Source: Dipetalonema caudispina
Taxonomy: Eukaryota > Nematoda > Chromadorea > Rhabditida > Onchocercidae
Direction: 5' to 3'
DNA length: 17,367 nt
Assembly: GCA_013365325.1 (NCBI GenBank)
Contig: JABVXV010000659.1
Location: 1 to 17,367, forward strand
Of the stretch, positions 1 to 9,474 are shown in pieces (the first letter of the stretch is position 1; the number at the start of each line of letters is the position of its first letter). The position numbers were made by a program, and so were the translations under genes. A model generated the notes under the pieces. It ran no database searches, was not told the DNA's origin, and worked only from the letters and a program-made list of their open reading frames with translations.

Positions 1-196
<196 letters not shown>

Positions 197-198
<2 letters not shown>

Positions 199-1757
199 GA
201 CAGTGATAACAATATCGGAAGCGAAAAAATAGCGATTAAATTGAAAGAGAAGTGCTCATCCAGAGTAATAACCATTAATAATTCGCACCGACCAGGCTGA
301 GATATCATTAACGCATCGCTCATCCAGCAGATGCTTTCCGTTTCTTTGATTCCATAAACACGAATTTTCTGCTATAGCCAATTACATGTTCCGAACGGCA
401 TTTGATTCTTAAAAATGGATAACTTATTTGTCCATTATTGCTTATGATTTCAGGAAAACGAATATGATAAAAGGTATCAACCGTCTACATAATTTTCAAG
501 TGAATGTGTATGATGAAAAATACTTAAATTTATCGAGAAGACATTTGATTTTCTATGCCCCATCATCTGCCAGTAACAAATTCATTTCAAATCAATAAAC
601 AAAGTCTTGCATCACTTATAATTGTAATTTTCCCAGAAATTGAAAAACAACGTCTGAATGATTAATTAATTTATAGTGTAGCAGGGAATGAAATTAATTA
701 TTGTAGCAAATAATAGAGATTGAAGATTTCATGAGAAAGTAAATAAAAACTACTTAGAACTTCTTTAGCAAGCCTTCAAATTTTTTTCTCAGTAAAAACA
801 GCTTCAAAAAAGTGGAATTTCATTTTATTTCAGACTAATTTGAAAAATATTTTATAAAAAGGATAATAAGTTGATAAATACTGGGATGTCAAGTTAAATT
901 TCCGGCTATAATTCTAATAGAAAATTTAAGATTTTCAAAAGTATGATAATGTAAACTCAAAAGAAGCAAATTATTTTCTGCAAATAAATTTTTCAGAAAA
1001 GAGTTATTTCCTATCCTAACAAAAACTACATCGGTTATTATTGCAATTCTTTGAGAGTCACTTAAATTAAAATTTATATTATAGAGGTACAATTAACATG
1101 AAGAAACATGCTGGCATAAGACATTGACAATCAATCTGTATTTGAAAAGTATTGATACTGCTGTTTATCATATACTCTATAGTTAAAAGGTTTTAAGAAT
1201 TTTTAAAGGAAAAGCAAAGCTTAGACAGTTTGTTCAAGCTCTTCAGCATGATCACATTCCATGTAAACATTATCTAAACAGCAAATGATGAAGGGAAAAT
1301 ATTATGAACTTTGTTTCATCTTCAGTTTTTTAATTTAGCTTAGCCGAATGAAGCTATGCTTGCTAATGCTTTCAGATATCTAGCTTAAGGAACTGTCAAA
1401 CATGAGTAATACTTAAGTAAGTACATCAAGATCAAGAAAACTATTAAATCGATTTATAAACTGAAAAATGGGAAAACGCTCAATTATTACAACGCAGAAG
1501 TGGCAACAGCTTAGTTATAAAGTGGTAGAGGAAGATGTTTCAAAAAATTTCGACTATGTGCTAGTCTAGTTATCGTGTTTATTAAATGACTTGCATATAT
1601 CATGTAACTTGACGTGCTGGATCACTGATAGTTATTTAAAGAGAATTCAACATTTTCGGGGTTTATTTTCAGTAATATCAGATGAAATCGGATAGTTATT
1701 TGAAATGGTATTTATAAATCTTTGCTTCTTTAAGTTCCTGCAGAACACTACGGAAAG
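197..1757. other. Gene-free AT-rich stretch
   Basis: I see no coding region here. Stops are dense in all frames, and the only ORF above 60 codons (889-1092, minus) is low-complexity and unrecognised. The first 150 bases are a little richer in G+C and contain a repeated 10-mer, listed separately. TTTCAG strings occur (for example near 826 and 1670) that could act as splice acceptors, but they are expected by chance in such DNA. Confidence 0.7.
254..334 (+). repeat. Pair of GCTCATCCAG 10-mers with a small hairpin
   Basis: The 10-mer GCTCATCCAG occurs at 254-263 and again at 318-327, 64 bases apart, in the most GC-rich patch of the left flank. The second copy sits in the loop of a short inverted repeat, GCATC (313-317) and GATGC (330-334). 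Both observations are direct. Whether this is a protein-binding site or coincidence cannot be told from one sequence. Confidence 0.5.
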
Positions 1758-1779
1758 TTAAACAGAAACGAGCAAGATT

Positions 1780-2000
1780 TTAGGTGAAAAAAGAGATCGG
1801 AAAGGTCGGAAAAGTAGAAGACAAATAAGTACAAAAAATAAAAGTGAAAAAGAAGAAAAAAAAGAAAGATTTTTTCTGAAGAAATCAAAACGACCACCGC
1901 TGTGAAACCTGAAAAAATGTAAAAACCTTAAAAGAAACGAAGAAGCAAAGGGGGCGGGAATGGAGAAGGGATAAGTAAAAGGAAGGATTGGGTATTGAGG
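1780..2000 (+). other. Purine-rich (G+A) tract
   Basis: About 220 bases are strongly biased to A and G on the plus strand, in two blocks: 1780-1890, mostly AAAG/GAAG-type repeats, and 1930-2000, with GGGGGCGGG near 1950 and several AAGG runs. On the minus strand this gives a 91-codon ORF (1758-2033) full of Phe, Ser and Leu, which I read as an effect of the pyrimidine bias and not a gene. The tract is the first of four similar G+A tracts on the same strand. Confidence 0.75.
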
Positions 2001-2902
2001 ACAACTGCCTGAATCATTAAGCATTACATTCATTTATTGTTCCAAAAATATCTACATGCTATGAAGTTAAATCCCCATTTCCTAATGTGTCATACAAGAA
2101 ATCAGTCTAAAAAGCAGTTAAGGGAGCGAAACTAATCAAGCGTAGAAATGACGAACAATTATTAAAAGTCTGAATTTAAAATTTTTTGAGTTTAAAAAAT
2201 TATAGAAAAAGGTTGATAATGGAAATTTTTTCAACACTTAATAAAATTACTTAGAACTAACTGCCAAACATTTTCTATAAAATAGATCAGGGATTACGCA
2301 AGCTAATAAACAACTTATTTTCTTGCTTAGGTAATCAAGCACATGATTATACTTTACGTTATACCCACATGTAAAAATGTAGTCCCTAATAATGTTTGTA
2401 TCCTTTAACACGGCTCAGTGTATCTATTAATATAACATTAAAAATATGCTATATATATGTTGACTTAAATGACGATCAGCAATTGTGTTATTGATATGTA
2501 AAGAAATATTGATCGATATGATATTTGATAGAATTATGAATATTTATATCTTTTATTTGACAAAAAGTATGCATAAAATATCGTGTATAGATTTTCTACT
2601 GATATAATCAATCTAGGAAGGCAAACAATTCGCATTTAGCAATATATGTTACTTTTTATATAGAATGTGGAAGTAAAAATTGTTTAAGTGATTGGCGTTG
2701 AAAATTGATCGTCACAAATCAGTGGAAGAAGAGTACTGTTTCAGAATAAGCAAGCTAAAAAGCAGCAAATCTTTGCAAATATGAAGTTTTTGATAAATTT
2801 ATACTTCTATCTCATATCCAACGGTTAATCAATCCTCTTTAAAATCAAATCCCGCAGACCAGAGCATCGGTTCTGCATATGATAAATCAACCAATCGAAC
2901 AC

Positions 2903-2924
2903 AAAAAAAAAAAAAAAAGAAAAA
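2903..2924 (+). repeat. Poly-A run
   Basis: Sixteen A residues, one G, then more A. It could be a mononucleotide microsatellite or the remains of a retroposed tail. No target-site duplication or recognisable retroposon body was seen upstream. Confidence 0.9.
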
Positions 2925-3121
2925 TTCCGAGTTCTTCATAAGGTATTTTTGCTACTTACTCGTACACAGTCAACTATTGATTTCCTGTTCATGAACAACG
3001 TTTCATGACCGAATCTTAAATTGTTTTTAAGAATGCCATGTTAATATTTTGAATGCACCACAATTTTTTTTCTTTTCCTACCTGTAAAATCGATGAGGTA
3101 TTCTATAGCAGAGCAAGCCTT

Positions 3122-3155
3122 AAAAAAAAAAAAAAAAAAAAAAAAAGAAAAAAAA
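3122..3155 (+). repeat. Long poly-A run
   Basis: Twenty-five consecutive A residues, a G at 3147, and eight more A residues. This is the longest mononucleotide run in the window. A retroposon tail is possible, but the sequence before it (3050-3120) matches no SINE or LINE end that I recognise. Confidence 0.92.
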
Positions 3156-4575
3156 CGCATAAGCTTAAGTCAGCAAAATCACTCATTGTAAGGCCAAATT
3201 ATCACTTTTATTTACCATCATCGTTAGCATTTATGTTCTTATTATCAAATTTGACTACAACAATTTCATCACTGTCAGAATTGCAACTTCTGAAAGTTTA
3301 TAAAACGCAGAATTCAAATGTCGTTGAAGTTTTAAAAATCAACAAAAATTTTCGCATTTTTTTTTAGGATAATAAATATAAATTTCGTCATGAAGCATTT
3401 TCCCACAGAAATTGTTATAGCAGCAAAAATAAAAGATAATAAAAAGAAGTGCAAATGTTTTAGGTTTTCTTAATACAAATAATACGCGTGCGACAGGTGT
3501 CCATTTAGAAATGATAAATGGTGGCAGACTGCAAATGAAATGTTGAAAATATTCGGAAAATAAGTGAACGAAACATGGTAAACTGAGCGATTCAAAGTAC
3601 CGTCAGTAAAAATAAATTGACAAAGAGTGAATATTCGCTTAAATTGCTGGAAACATATCTTTAACTTTGTTTGAAATATTTATTAAATATCAAAAATATG
3701 TGCTAACGCATAGAGAGTCAATATTGATAACAACGATATAGACATCGAATGAAAGTATATTTATTTTATTTATTATCAAAAATATTTTAGAGTGTATTGA
3801 CCGGGAAGAAACAAACTTATTTAGATATTTCCACCTTACATAAGAGTAAGGTATGAAAATATTTTCATTCTGTAAACATTAATATTTCCTGATTCCATAG
3901 GTTCTCCATTCTGTTTACGCTTGAACCTAATTACAGATATCCTTCTAATCTTCAATTTATAGCTTCATTTTACTTTTGTGAAATTTAAGTCATATCACAT
4001 AAATTCTTGCATTTGAATTTTGCGAATAAAGATTTATGCATTTTTGGTCGGAATGCGAAATGATTTTGATTCGAACTTCAATGATATTCTTTTTTCCCTG
4101 AAAGTCCGACAACCGTTCTTTCTAATTGTTAATTTTCAGTTACTGTCACTATCAGTACCCAGCAACAATGTCGTTTACCTCAGTTGTGTGTGCGGAGAAA
4201 AAATAAAATTTCAGTGAAATAAAGTAAACATGAATTTTTTAACAGACTAATTCAAGGTGTCCAATAAATCATTTTTCATAGCGACAGATTCTTGTAGAAT
4301 GTAGATGTAGTTTAGAAATCGAAATCGGCATCATGCTATTAAAAGAATTCAGATGAGTATATCCATCATGTTTATAGCAGCGATCGAAAGGACTAAAGCG
4401 AAGAGAATTTCCACCAAAACTAAATTGATTCGAAATTCTGATGTAAATTTTCTCTTTGATGGTTCAATTTTATTTGTTTCATTATCACCTCAGACGCATT
4501 CATTTCCTTGCTACTGCAAATCTTATAACTACTTTCAAAGCAGAAAATTTTATAAATTATAGGATTAAGAACTCG

Positions 4576-5010
4576 AGGGAAATTGAAAATCATTCAGTTT
4601 TTTTGAAAATGTAATATTTTATTGAAATGCATCCAATATAACTGAACTGAGCAATTCTTGCAAAAATTAATTTCAGAAATTGGAACAATGAAAAATTTTT
4701 CCCACTGTTTCCAGAAAAATTGCATTTGTTGAATCTCTCGTCTTGAATAATGTATTTAAAACGAGAAGAAATGAAAGTCAAACTTAACTTAACACCGAAT
4801 GAAATTCTATACGATCTTACGGTAAAGGAAGGCAAGCGGAGTAAAAATAATACCTAACCACTATTTCTTATCTTTTTACCTAGACTTTGCAGTAATTCAT
4901 GCTTAACTGTATATGTTCAGCTTATGAAATGAATTTCAATCAACAAATGCAAAAATATTGTCTTATTACAAGTACATATTAGTAAACAAACAAATCACTG
5001 CTACCAAATT
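4576..5010 (+). repeat. Left arm of a large imperfect inverted repeat
   Basis: Read forward, this arm matches the reverse complement of 5505-5897 over almost its whole length, at roughly 75-80% identity by eye with small gaps. Well-preserved blocks include the core at 4734-4767, the stretch around GGCAAGCGGAGTAAA at 4831-4845, and the inner end CACTGCTACCAAATT. The left arm is about 40 bp longer, mainly from extra bases at 4870-4940. Minus-strand translation is open for 81 codons (4590-4835) and shares the peptide SRFKYI-QDER with the right arm, but the frame shifts by one base just after it. It is therefore either non-coding or decayed. Confidence 0.88.
4720..4952. repeat. 13-bp inverted repeat nested in the left arm
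   Basis: TTGCATTTGTTGA at 4720-4732 is perfectly complementary to TCAACAAATGCAA at 4940-4952, 207 bases away. The right arm has diverged copies of both parts that no longer pair as well. This gives the left arm its own second-order fold. It may be an ancestral subterminal repeat or a chance match in AT-rich DNA. Confidence 0.5.
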
Positions 5011-5504
5011 TTTAAAGCAGGAGAAAAAGTGCTAAAATCCTGGAATTACAAAACATTCTGCCGAAATCGTAATTCTCAAAAAGGTATAACTTAAACACAA
5101 ATCATTTAAAGAACTTCTGCGATCAAAGTAAGGAACAAAATGAAGGCCTGCAAAGGTGGGAATCTCAAAATTAATGGCGCTTTAAAAAATGAAGCACATT
5201 GGTGGGACTTATAAATAATGCTTTCATTAGTGATTTTTCAGAAATGAAGAAAAAATTGGCTCGCTGGTACGATGGACAGCCGGAAAAAAGGAAATTAAAA
5301 AAACAGAGTTTTGTGTATTTTTTTCACTTCGATCTCAAGAATCTATTACTCCCTTATAATTAATTATCCACTCTGATTAAGAATGAAACTGTCACTAAAT
5401 TGGATCACAGCAGAAGTATTTTTTCTTCTCAGGTTTGTTTCGAACAGGTTAGATCACGAAGCCTTAAACCGATCTAATGATTTTGAAATACTGCAAAATT
5501 TCTT
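5011..5504 (+). other. Spacer of the inverted repeat
   Basis: About 494 bases separate the arms. The left two thirds show no similarity to the arms. The right third (from about 5370) is homologous to 9475-9645. A frame open for 60 codons (5383-5565) crosses from the spacer into the right arm; it is unrecognised, and because the homologous copy carries extra blocks of about 15 bp it is unlikely to be a conserved coding frame. GGTGGGA occurs twice near 5155 and 5211. Confidence 0.75.
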
Positions 5505-5505
5505 C
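5370..5505 (+). repeat. Dispersed direct repeat, copy A
   Basis: This segment aligns in the same orientation with 9475-9645. Shared anchors are CTGATTAA, ATCACxGyAGAAGT, the pair TTTCGAACAGGTTAGATCAC / TTTCGAATAGGTTAAATCAC, GAAG-CTTAAAC and TTTTGAAA-ACTGC-AA-TTTCTT. Copy A lacks two blocks of about 15 bp present in copy B, and each gap falls between short direct repeats, as expected for slippage deletions. The repeat ends where the right arm of the inverted repeat begins. Confidence 0.82.
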
Positions 5506-5897
5506 CTGTCCAATTTGGTAGCAGTGATTTACTTATTTACTAAGAAGTACCATCTAATAAGATAATATTTTTGCATTTGTTTGAACAGAATTAAACATTA
5601 ATTACCATGAAAAAATAATGAATAGTGACATTGTCTTTACTCCGCTTGCTTTCCTTTGCCGTAAAATCATATAGAAATGTATTTTTGTTAAGTTTCACTT
5701 TTATTTTTTCTCGTTTTAAATATATTGTTCAAGACGAGAGATCCACATATGCAATTTTTTTAGAAACAGTAAGAAAAATTTTTATTTTTCCATTTTCCGA
5801 AAGTAGTTTTTGCAAGCATTGCTCAGTTCAATTATTTTGGATGCATTTCAATGAAATATTACACTTTCAAAAAAGTGAATAATTTTCAATTTTTCAG
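5505..5897 (-). repeat. Right arm of a large imperfect inverted repeat
   Basis: The reverse complement of this arm matches 4576-5010. The outer ends agree from about ATTGAAAAT-ATTCA and the inner ends stop at CACTGCTACCAAATT, beyond which the two sides differ. Plus-strand translation is open for 85 codons (5625-5882), with Phe- and Ser-rich sequence and no recognisable domain. Both arms keep a 34-bp core holding a six-base inverted repeat, TCTCGT...ACGAGA (5709-5714 and 5734-5739 here). Confidence 0.88.
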
Positions 5898-6796
5898 GCT
5901 TCAAATAATTGTCTAATTAGTGATTACCAAACATATTTCAATGTTAGTATGAAATAATGCAAAATAAATAATCATTTGATTTTTTTTTTTTTTTTTTTCA
6001 CAAATGATCTTACTACGGAATTATGCTATTTATTGGTTTTGATTAGACCACAAGAGCATCCAACTCTTATTTGTAAATTAGCATTAATCGGTGATGAAAG
6101 TTATTCGGAAAGTTTATTTATACTGCATGAAGGTTAATCATAAACGAAAAAAAGTGCTGCACTTTACCGCAGTCACTGGGAAAAGCTTAAAAAGAAAGTT
6201 TTGTGAATTTTGTTTTACAATATTTTATGCTAAATATGAAAGTAATCGATAAAAAAAAAACTTATTTTAAAATTGAATTTGGAGATCGTCGTTGAAAAAA
6301 TGTTTCACTTACCTAACTAAGGAGAATTCTTTGTCAGGCTTTCTAGTTCATCAGTTTAAAAACAATATTGGTGTAGTACTTGTATTACAGATAAATACTT
6401 TTTGTGATCAATGTAATCGCTTATGTTATGCTAATAAAGAGGTATTGTTTTCTTTTGGTACCACTATTGTTACTACCTTAATTTGATTTGAAACTGTTTT
6501 GGATCTATTAACTCCACAATCAGCTACTTAGACTTTTCGAAGAGAAAACTGCAACAGAACCATTCTCGATGTACCACTGTGCTGCGATAATGCTGAAACA
6601 AAGAGTAAGTATTAACCGAAATATGTAGTCCTTTAAAATAGATATTCGGTTCTCAATCTTACTGATGTAGTCTGATTCAAATATTCTCTAATATCTTCCT
6701 AATATTGTCAAACTATTATCTTATTCTCTGAAGTGAAATTTTCAATGGGTAGTTTCACGATACTGAATGCATTCAAATTTTGTAAATACGAATACT
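5898..6796. other. Gene-free AT-rich stretch with a poly-T run
   Basis: No supported gene. T19 lies at 5980-5998, about 80 bases outside the right arm of the inverted repeat. The 64-codon frame at 6292-6486 is unrecognised. A weak resemblance between 6170-6220 and 5275-5320 (both G/A-rich and ending in GTTTTGTG) is too short to call a repeat. Confidence 0.7.
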
Positions 6797-6975
6797 TTTT
6801 AAAATGAAGAAGAGAGAAAGTGACAATGACATGCAAGAACGAGAAGGTCTGGTAGTAAGAAATTAGTTGTGAAATACATTGCGCATTTAAAATGTAGGAC
6901 GGGAAGGAGAAGGGAGAGGGAAGAGGTAGAAGTATCTGAGAAGGATGACGACGAGAAGAAAGGTGCTTGGAGCAG
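6797..6975 (+). other. Purine-rich (G+A) tract
   Basis: A second plus-strand G+A block, densest at 6797-6845 and 6898-6965, where runs such as GGGAAGGAGAAGGGAGAGGG appear. The minus-strand 67-codon frame across it (6799-7002) is dominated by Ser, Phe and Leu and is a by-product of this bias. Such tracts can form triplex structures or act as splicing or chromatin elements; nothing here decides between these. Confidence 0.7.
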
Positions 6976-7005
6976 CTGAAATGCTAAAACTATGCGATGC
7001 AAGCT

Positions 7006-7160
7006 TTTAAATGCAGTAATAATTCAAGTTGAAATGATGATGGTAAGAGAAAAAAAGCCCAGAAAAGGGACCAGGTTCCTAGTCGGATCTCTCTACCGGC
7101 TAACTCTTGATATACGATCGCATTAATGTCTTCATCGTGTCATGGTATTACTTCCCTCTC
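7006..7160 (-). other. GC-richer patch with a possible short exon on the minus strand
   Basis: Base composition rises at 7060-7110, and the minus strand is open for about 49 codons between two stops, from about 7137 down to about 6990. It has no ATG, so it could be translated only as an internal exon. The first 24 residues have a mixed, protein-like composition including DEDINAIVYQELAGREIRLG, but I do not recognise it and see no strong donor site. A 7-bp stem (7080-7086 with 7096-7102, one G-T pair) lies inside. I rate coding as unlikely. Confidence 0.15.
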
Positions 7161-8754
7161 TCCCTTTGTTTAGGTATATTATAATATATTTTTAATTTTT
7201 TTGTTCTATGGAAGTCGTGTGATCGATTTCTCTGCATATTTTCTATTATACAATAAAATGGCTTGGCACTTTCAGCTTACATATGCGAAATGCCCCTCCA
7301 TTACAAGCAAGCATACCACCGATTGATTTCTCAACTAATAGTTATGAAGTGATATCATTTTTAATAATCACCGGATTCTCAGGAGTGATTTACCAGAACT
7401 TCCTGTTACTTAGAGATTACCCTTAGTACCTGCTCAAGTTGTAACACATTGCAGTGTGGTTTACATGATTCTACTTGATCAGTGTTGAAGACGGAGTTGG
7501 ATAGAAATTAAAAGTCGCTTTCTCTCTCTCCCCTTGGAATTTTTAGCTGTCCAGTCTCTGTCCTATTTAGCTCATTCAAATTTGTGGTTCGCCTCTCTTT
7601 GCTTTGTCGAACCAAAATCAAGACAACGCTATCATGCCCTATCATCCTCATATCCCCAAACTTATCGTTATTTCTCAGAAAATCATTCTTATTTTTTGCT
7701 TACATTCCACATCCCCTTGTTTTACATCTAAAGGATATCAAAAAATATGCACTATTATTACCAGTCTCATTCGGATACACTCAAAATTCGAATGAAACGA
7801 AAGGCATGCGATGACAATTACTCTATGAGTGTCAATGCTGCCCGGAACTGAATCGAAATACATTACGAAACAATTCATTTGGGATATTCGTCGCTTCTTC
7901 TTCTTCAATTTCTGCTTCATTTTACCGATTATTGCTAGTTTTGCATAATAAATGTGACATTCTGCGAATATTTTAAAGTGAAAAGTCTTGTGACTCAAAG
8001 GCCTTATAAACAAAACTCATTTTATTTTTTTTCGCAATTTTCTAACATGATAAGTTCCTATACTACAATAACAGTTTGCGAAGGACTTCTAATCCTACTA
8101 CGGTCATTATAACATAAAAGGGAGAAATTAAAAATTAAAACGGAAATAAAAAAAACAAGACTTTTATAAAAATCGATAAAGCACAATGGTATAGAGTCAG
8201 TAAATCTCGTAATATTAGATTTCTTCAATTTTAAATGCCTGAAAAGATAATGCCTTGAAGAGATAAAAAAATATATGAAATGGAGCATCCGGTGAAATAA
8301 AACACGTTGCTCTTTCGAAATGAATCGTTTCGTGATGCTAATTCGTACGATTTTGTTGGCAACACTTGGAAATTTATGAAGTTGTGGCATTATCAACGTT
8401 TGAGCCATTATCATTATGAATTTCAGTGAGGAAAATACTACAGCATTAGCATGTTAAAGCCAAATTTATTATCTCAATGAAAAATTCTTAATGCATTCAT
8501 TTATTTGCCAATATCCTGAACCATCGATTTACAAGAGCAAGTAAGCATTTAATATTCGGAGACGTTTTTTTCCAGACTAGAGAATAATAGGAATCAAAAT
8601 TAAAGGTTAATGCTGGCATAAAGGAAATTACCAAAACCATATTGCAAAAAAAGTATTTTTCATTATGCTGAAATTTAATTAACAAAAACGTCATGTTGAA
8701 AATATTTAATTTGAAGAATTATATTACGTATTGCTAAATACATTTTCAGCAAAT
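7161..8754. other. Mostly gene-free AT-rich stretch
   Basis: Three overlapping plus-strand frames at 7534-7814 are open together, which is typical of a stop-poor composition patch and not of a gene. A (CT)n-like run lies at 7519-7533 and a (CTT)4 run near 7893-7906. An AATAAA string at about 7252 could be a polyadenylation signal but has no gene before it. The one frame worth separate mention is at 8058-8414. Confidence 0.65.
8058..8414 (-). CDS. Unrecognised 118-codon ORF, doubtful
   Basis: This is the longest open frame in the window and starts at a true ATG. The product would be 118 residues, basic in the first half (KRFISKEQR, HLKLKKS) with a hydrophobic segment near residues 83-101 (Phe, Leu, Ile, Val-rich) that could span a membrane. 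I recognise no domain. By a rough hand estimate for about 70% A+T, a frame this long is expected somewhat less than once in a window of this size, so it is mildly notable but well within chance. No neighbouring exon, TATA box or polyadenylation pattern supports it. Its interior contains TTTTCAG, which could equally be a splice acceptor. Confidence 0.12.
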   Translation of the reverse strand: MIMAQTLIMPQLHKFPSVANKIVRISITKRFISKEQRVLFHRMLHFIYFFISSRHYLFRHLKLKKSNITRFTDSIPLCFIDFYKSLVFFISVLIFNFSLLCYNDRSRIRSPSQTVIVV

Positions 8755-8805
8755 CAGGAAATTTCGACTAATCAAGAAATTTCCACTCAAATTCGAAATT
8801 TCTAA
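8755..8805. repeat. Three evenly spaced GAAATTTC palindromes
   Basis: The perfect palindrome GAAATTTC occurs at 8758-8765, 8776-8783 and 8795-8802, so starts are 18 and 19 bases apart. The flanks are also related (AATCAGG, AATCAAG, AAATTCG before each), making this a short degenerate tandem repeat of about 18-19 bp. Each octamer has the form GAA-nn-TTC, the two-unit arrangement of heat-shock elements, but adjacent octamers are not contiguous as a strong element requires. Confidence 0.72.
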
Positions 8806-8859
8806 GAAATATAAAATTTTGACATGAACAAATATACGGTTTCATAAATAATAGTGTGT

Positions 8860-8863
<4 letters not shown>

Positions 8864-8895
<32 letters not shown>
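8864..8895. repeat. (AT)16 microsatellite
   Basis: Thirty-two bases of perfect alternating A and T. It lies 60 bases after the GAAATTTC cluster and could extrude a cruciform. No gene adjoins it. Confidence 0.95.
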
Positions 8896-8897
<2 letters not shown>

Positions 8898-9474
8898 AAA
8901 TGAATTGGATTATGGTGTTACAGGGATTCAGCTTTACTGAATGGTTCTACCATAACTGTAAACCGAAAAAAAAGAACAGATTCTTTCCATTTTATGGACG
9001 TTAGTTAAAGCTTATTTAAATGAAACTAAGATTGTGAATACCTCAAACTTCATTTGTTGATGTCATTGCAGAAATTCTAACGTCATTCTAACAGACGTCA
9101 AGTTTTAGGGGTTGGAACTGACAATGTTCCTTTTTCTGGTGTAATTAAAAAAAGCGAACAAACCATCTCATTTCGAACTTTTGAGTCCGCATTAACTCTA
9201 AAGCTAAGAAAACATACCTATCAAATAAAAAAATTACGAACCTTTCTGAAGAAAATTAATGATACTGGATACTGTAATTTGCTAAAAATTTTAAGGATTT
9301 ATTAGTTTCATTGAAATGATATACTGTTTATTAACAGTTTTTGAACTGAAAATCAGGATTAGTTGGTTCAGCGAAAAAAAAATCCTTGCTTGATGTTATG
9401 GTCGAATGAAATTTTAACGAAGAAATGGAACCTTGGGAAAACTTTTCAGATTCTTGAAAGAATAAGGATTTAAA
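8896..9474. other. Gene-free AT-rich stretch
   Basis: Nothing supportable is seen. A short stem ACTGTT-TATT-AACAGT lies at 9323-9338. No open frame exceeds 60 codons. Confidence 0.7.

Larger units (their letters stand above)
2001..4575. other. Gene-free AT-rich stretch
   Basis: No supported gene. The ATG-started frame at 3053-3367 (104 codons) runs through a long poly-A tract, which supplies a run of lysines, and resembles no protein I know. The shorter frames at 4020-4217 and 4353-4562 are equally unremarkable. The segment 2425-2460 is nearly pure A+T. The only other features are the two poly-A runs listed separately. Confidence 0.7.

Noticed and set aside
3053..3367. ATG-started frame of 104 codons
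   Set aside because: It is carried through a 25-base poly-A run that reads as lysines, has no recognisable domain, and poly-A length changes would break the frame.
6165..6220. Possible third copy of the spacer sequence at 5275-5320
   Set aside because: The resemblance is limited to A/G-rich bases and GTTTTGTG and is too short to separate from composition.
7066..7110. tRNA-like GGTTCC...GGATCT and a stem in a GC-richer patch
   Set aside because: No acceptor, D or anticodon stems could be drawn at tRNA spacing; only one 7-bp stem exists.
7534..7814. Three overlapping plus-strand open frames
   Set aside because: Different frames open at once over the same bases reflect a stop-poor patch; none has protein-like composition or a known domain.
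8755..8805. Functional heat-shock element
   Set aside because: Each octamer has only two GAA/TTC units and neighbouring units are not contiguous at five-base steps, so it is kept only as a possibility in the finding.
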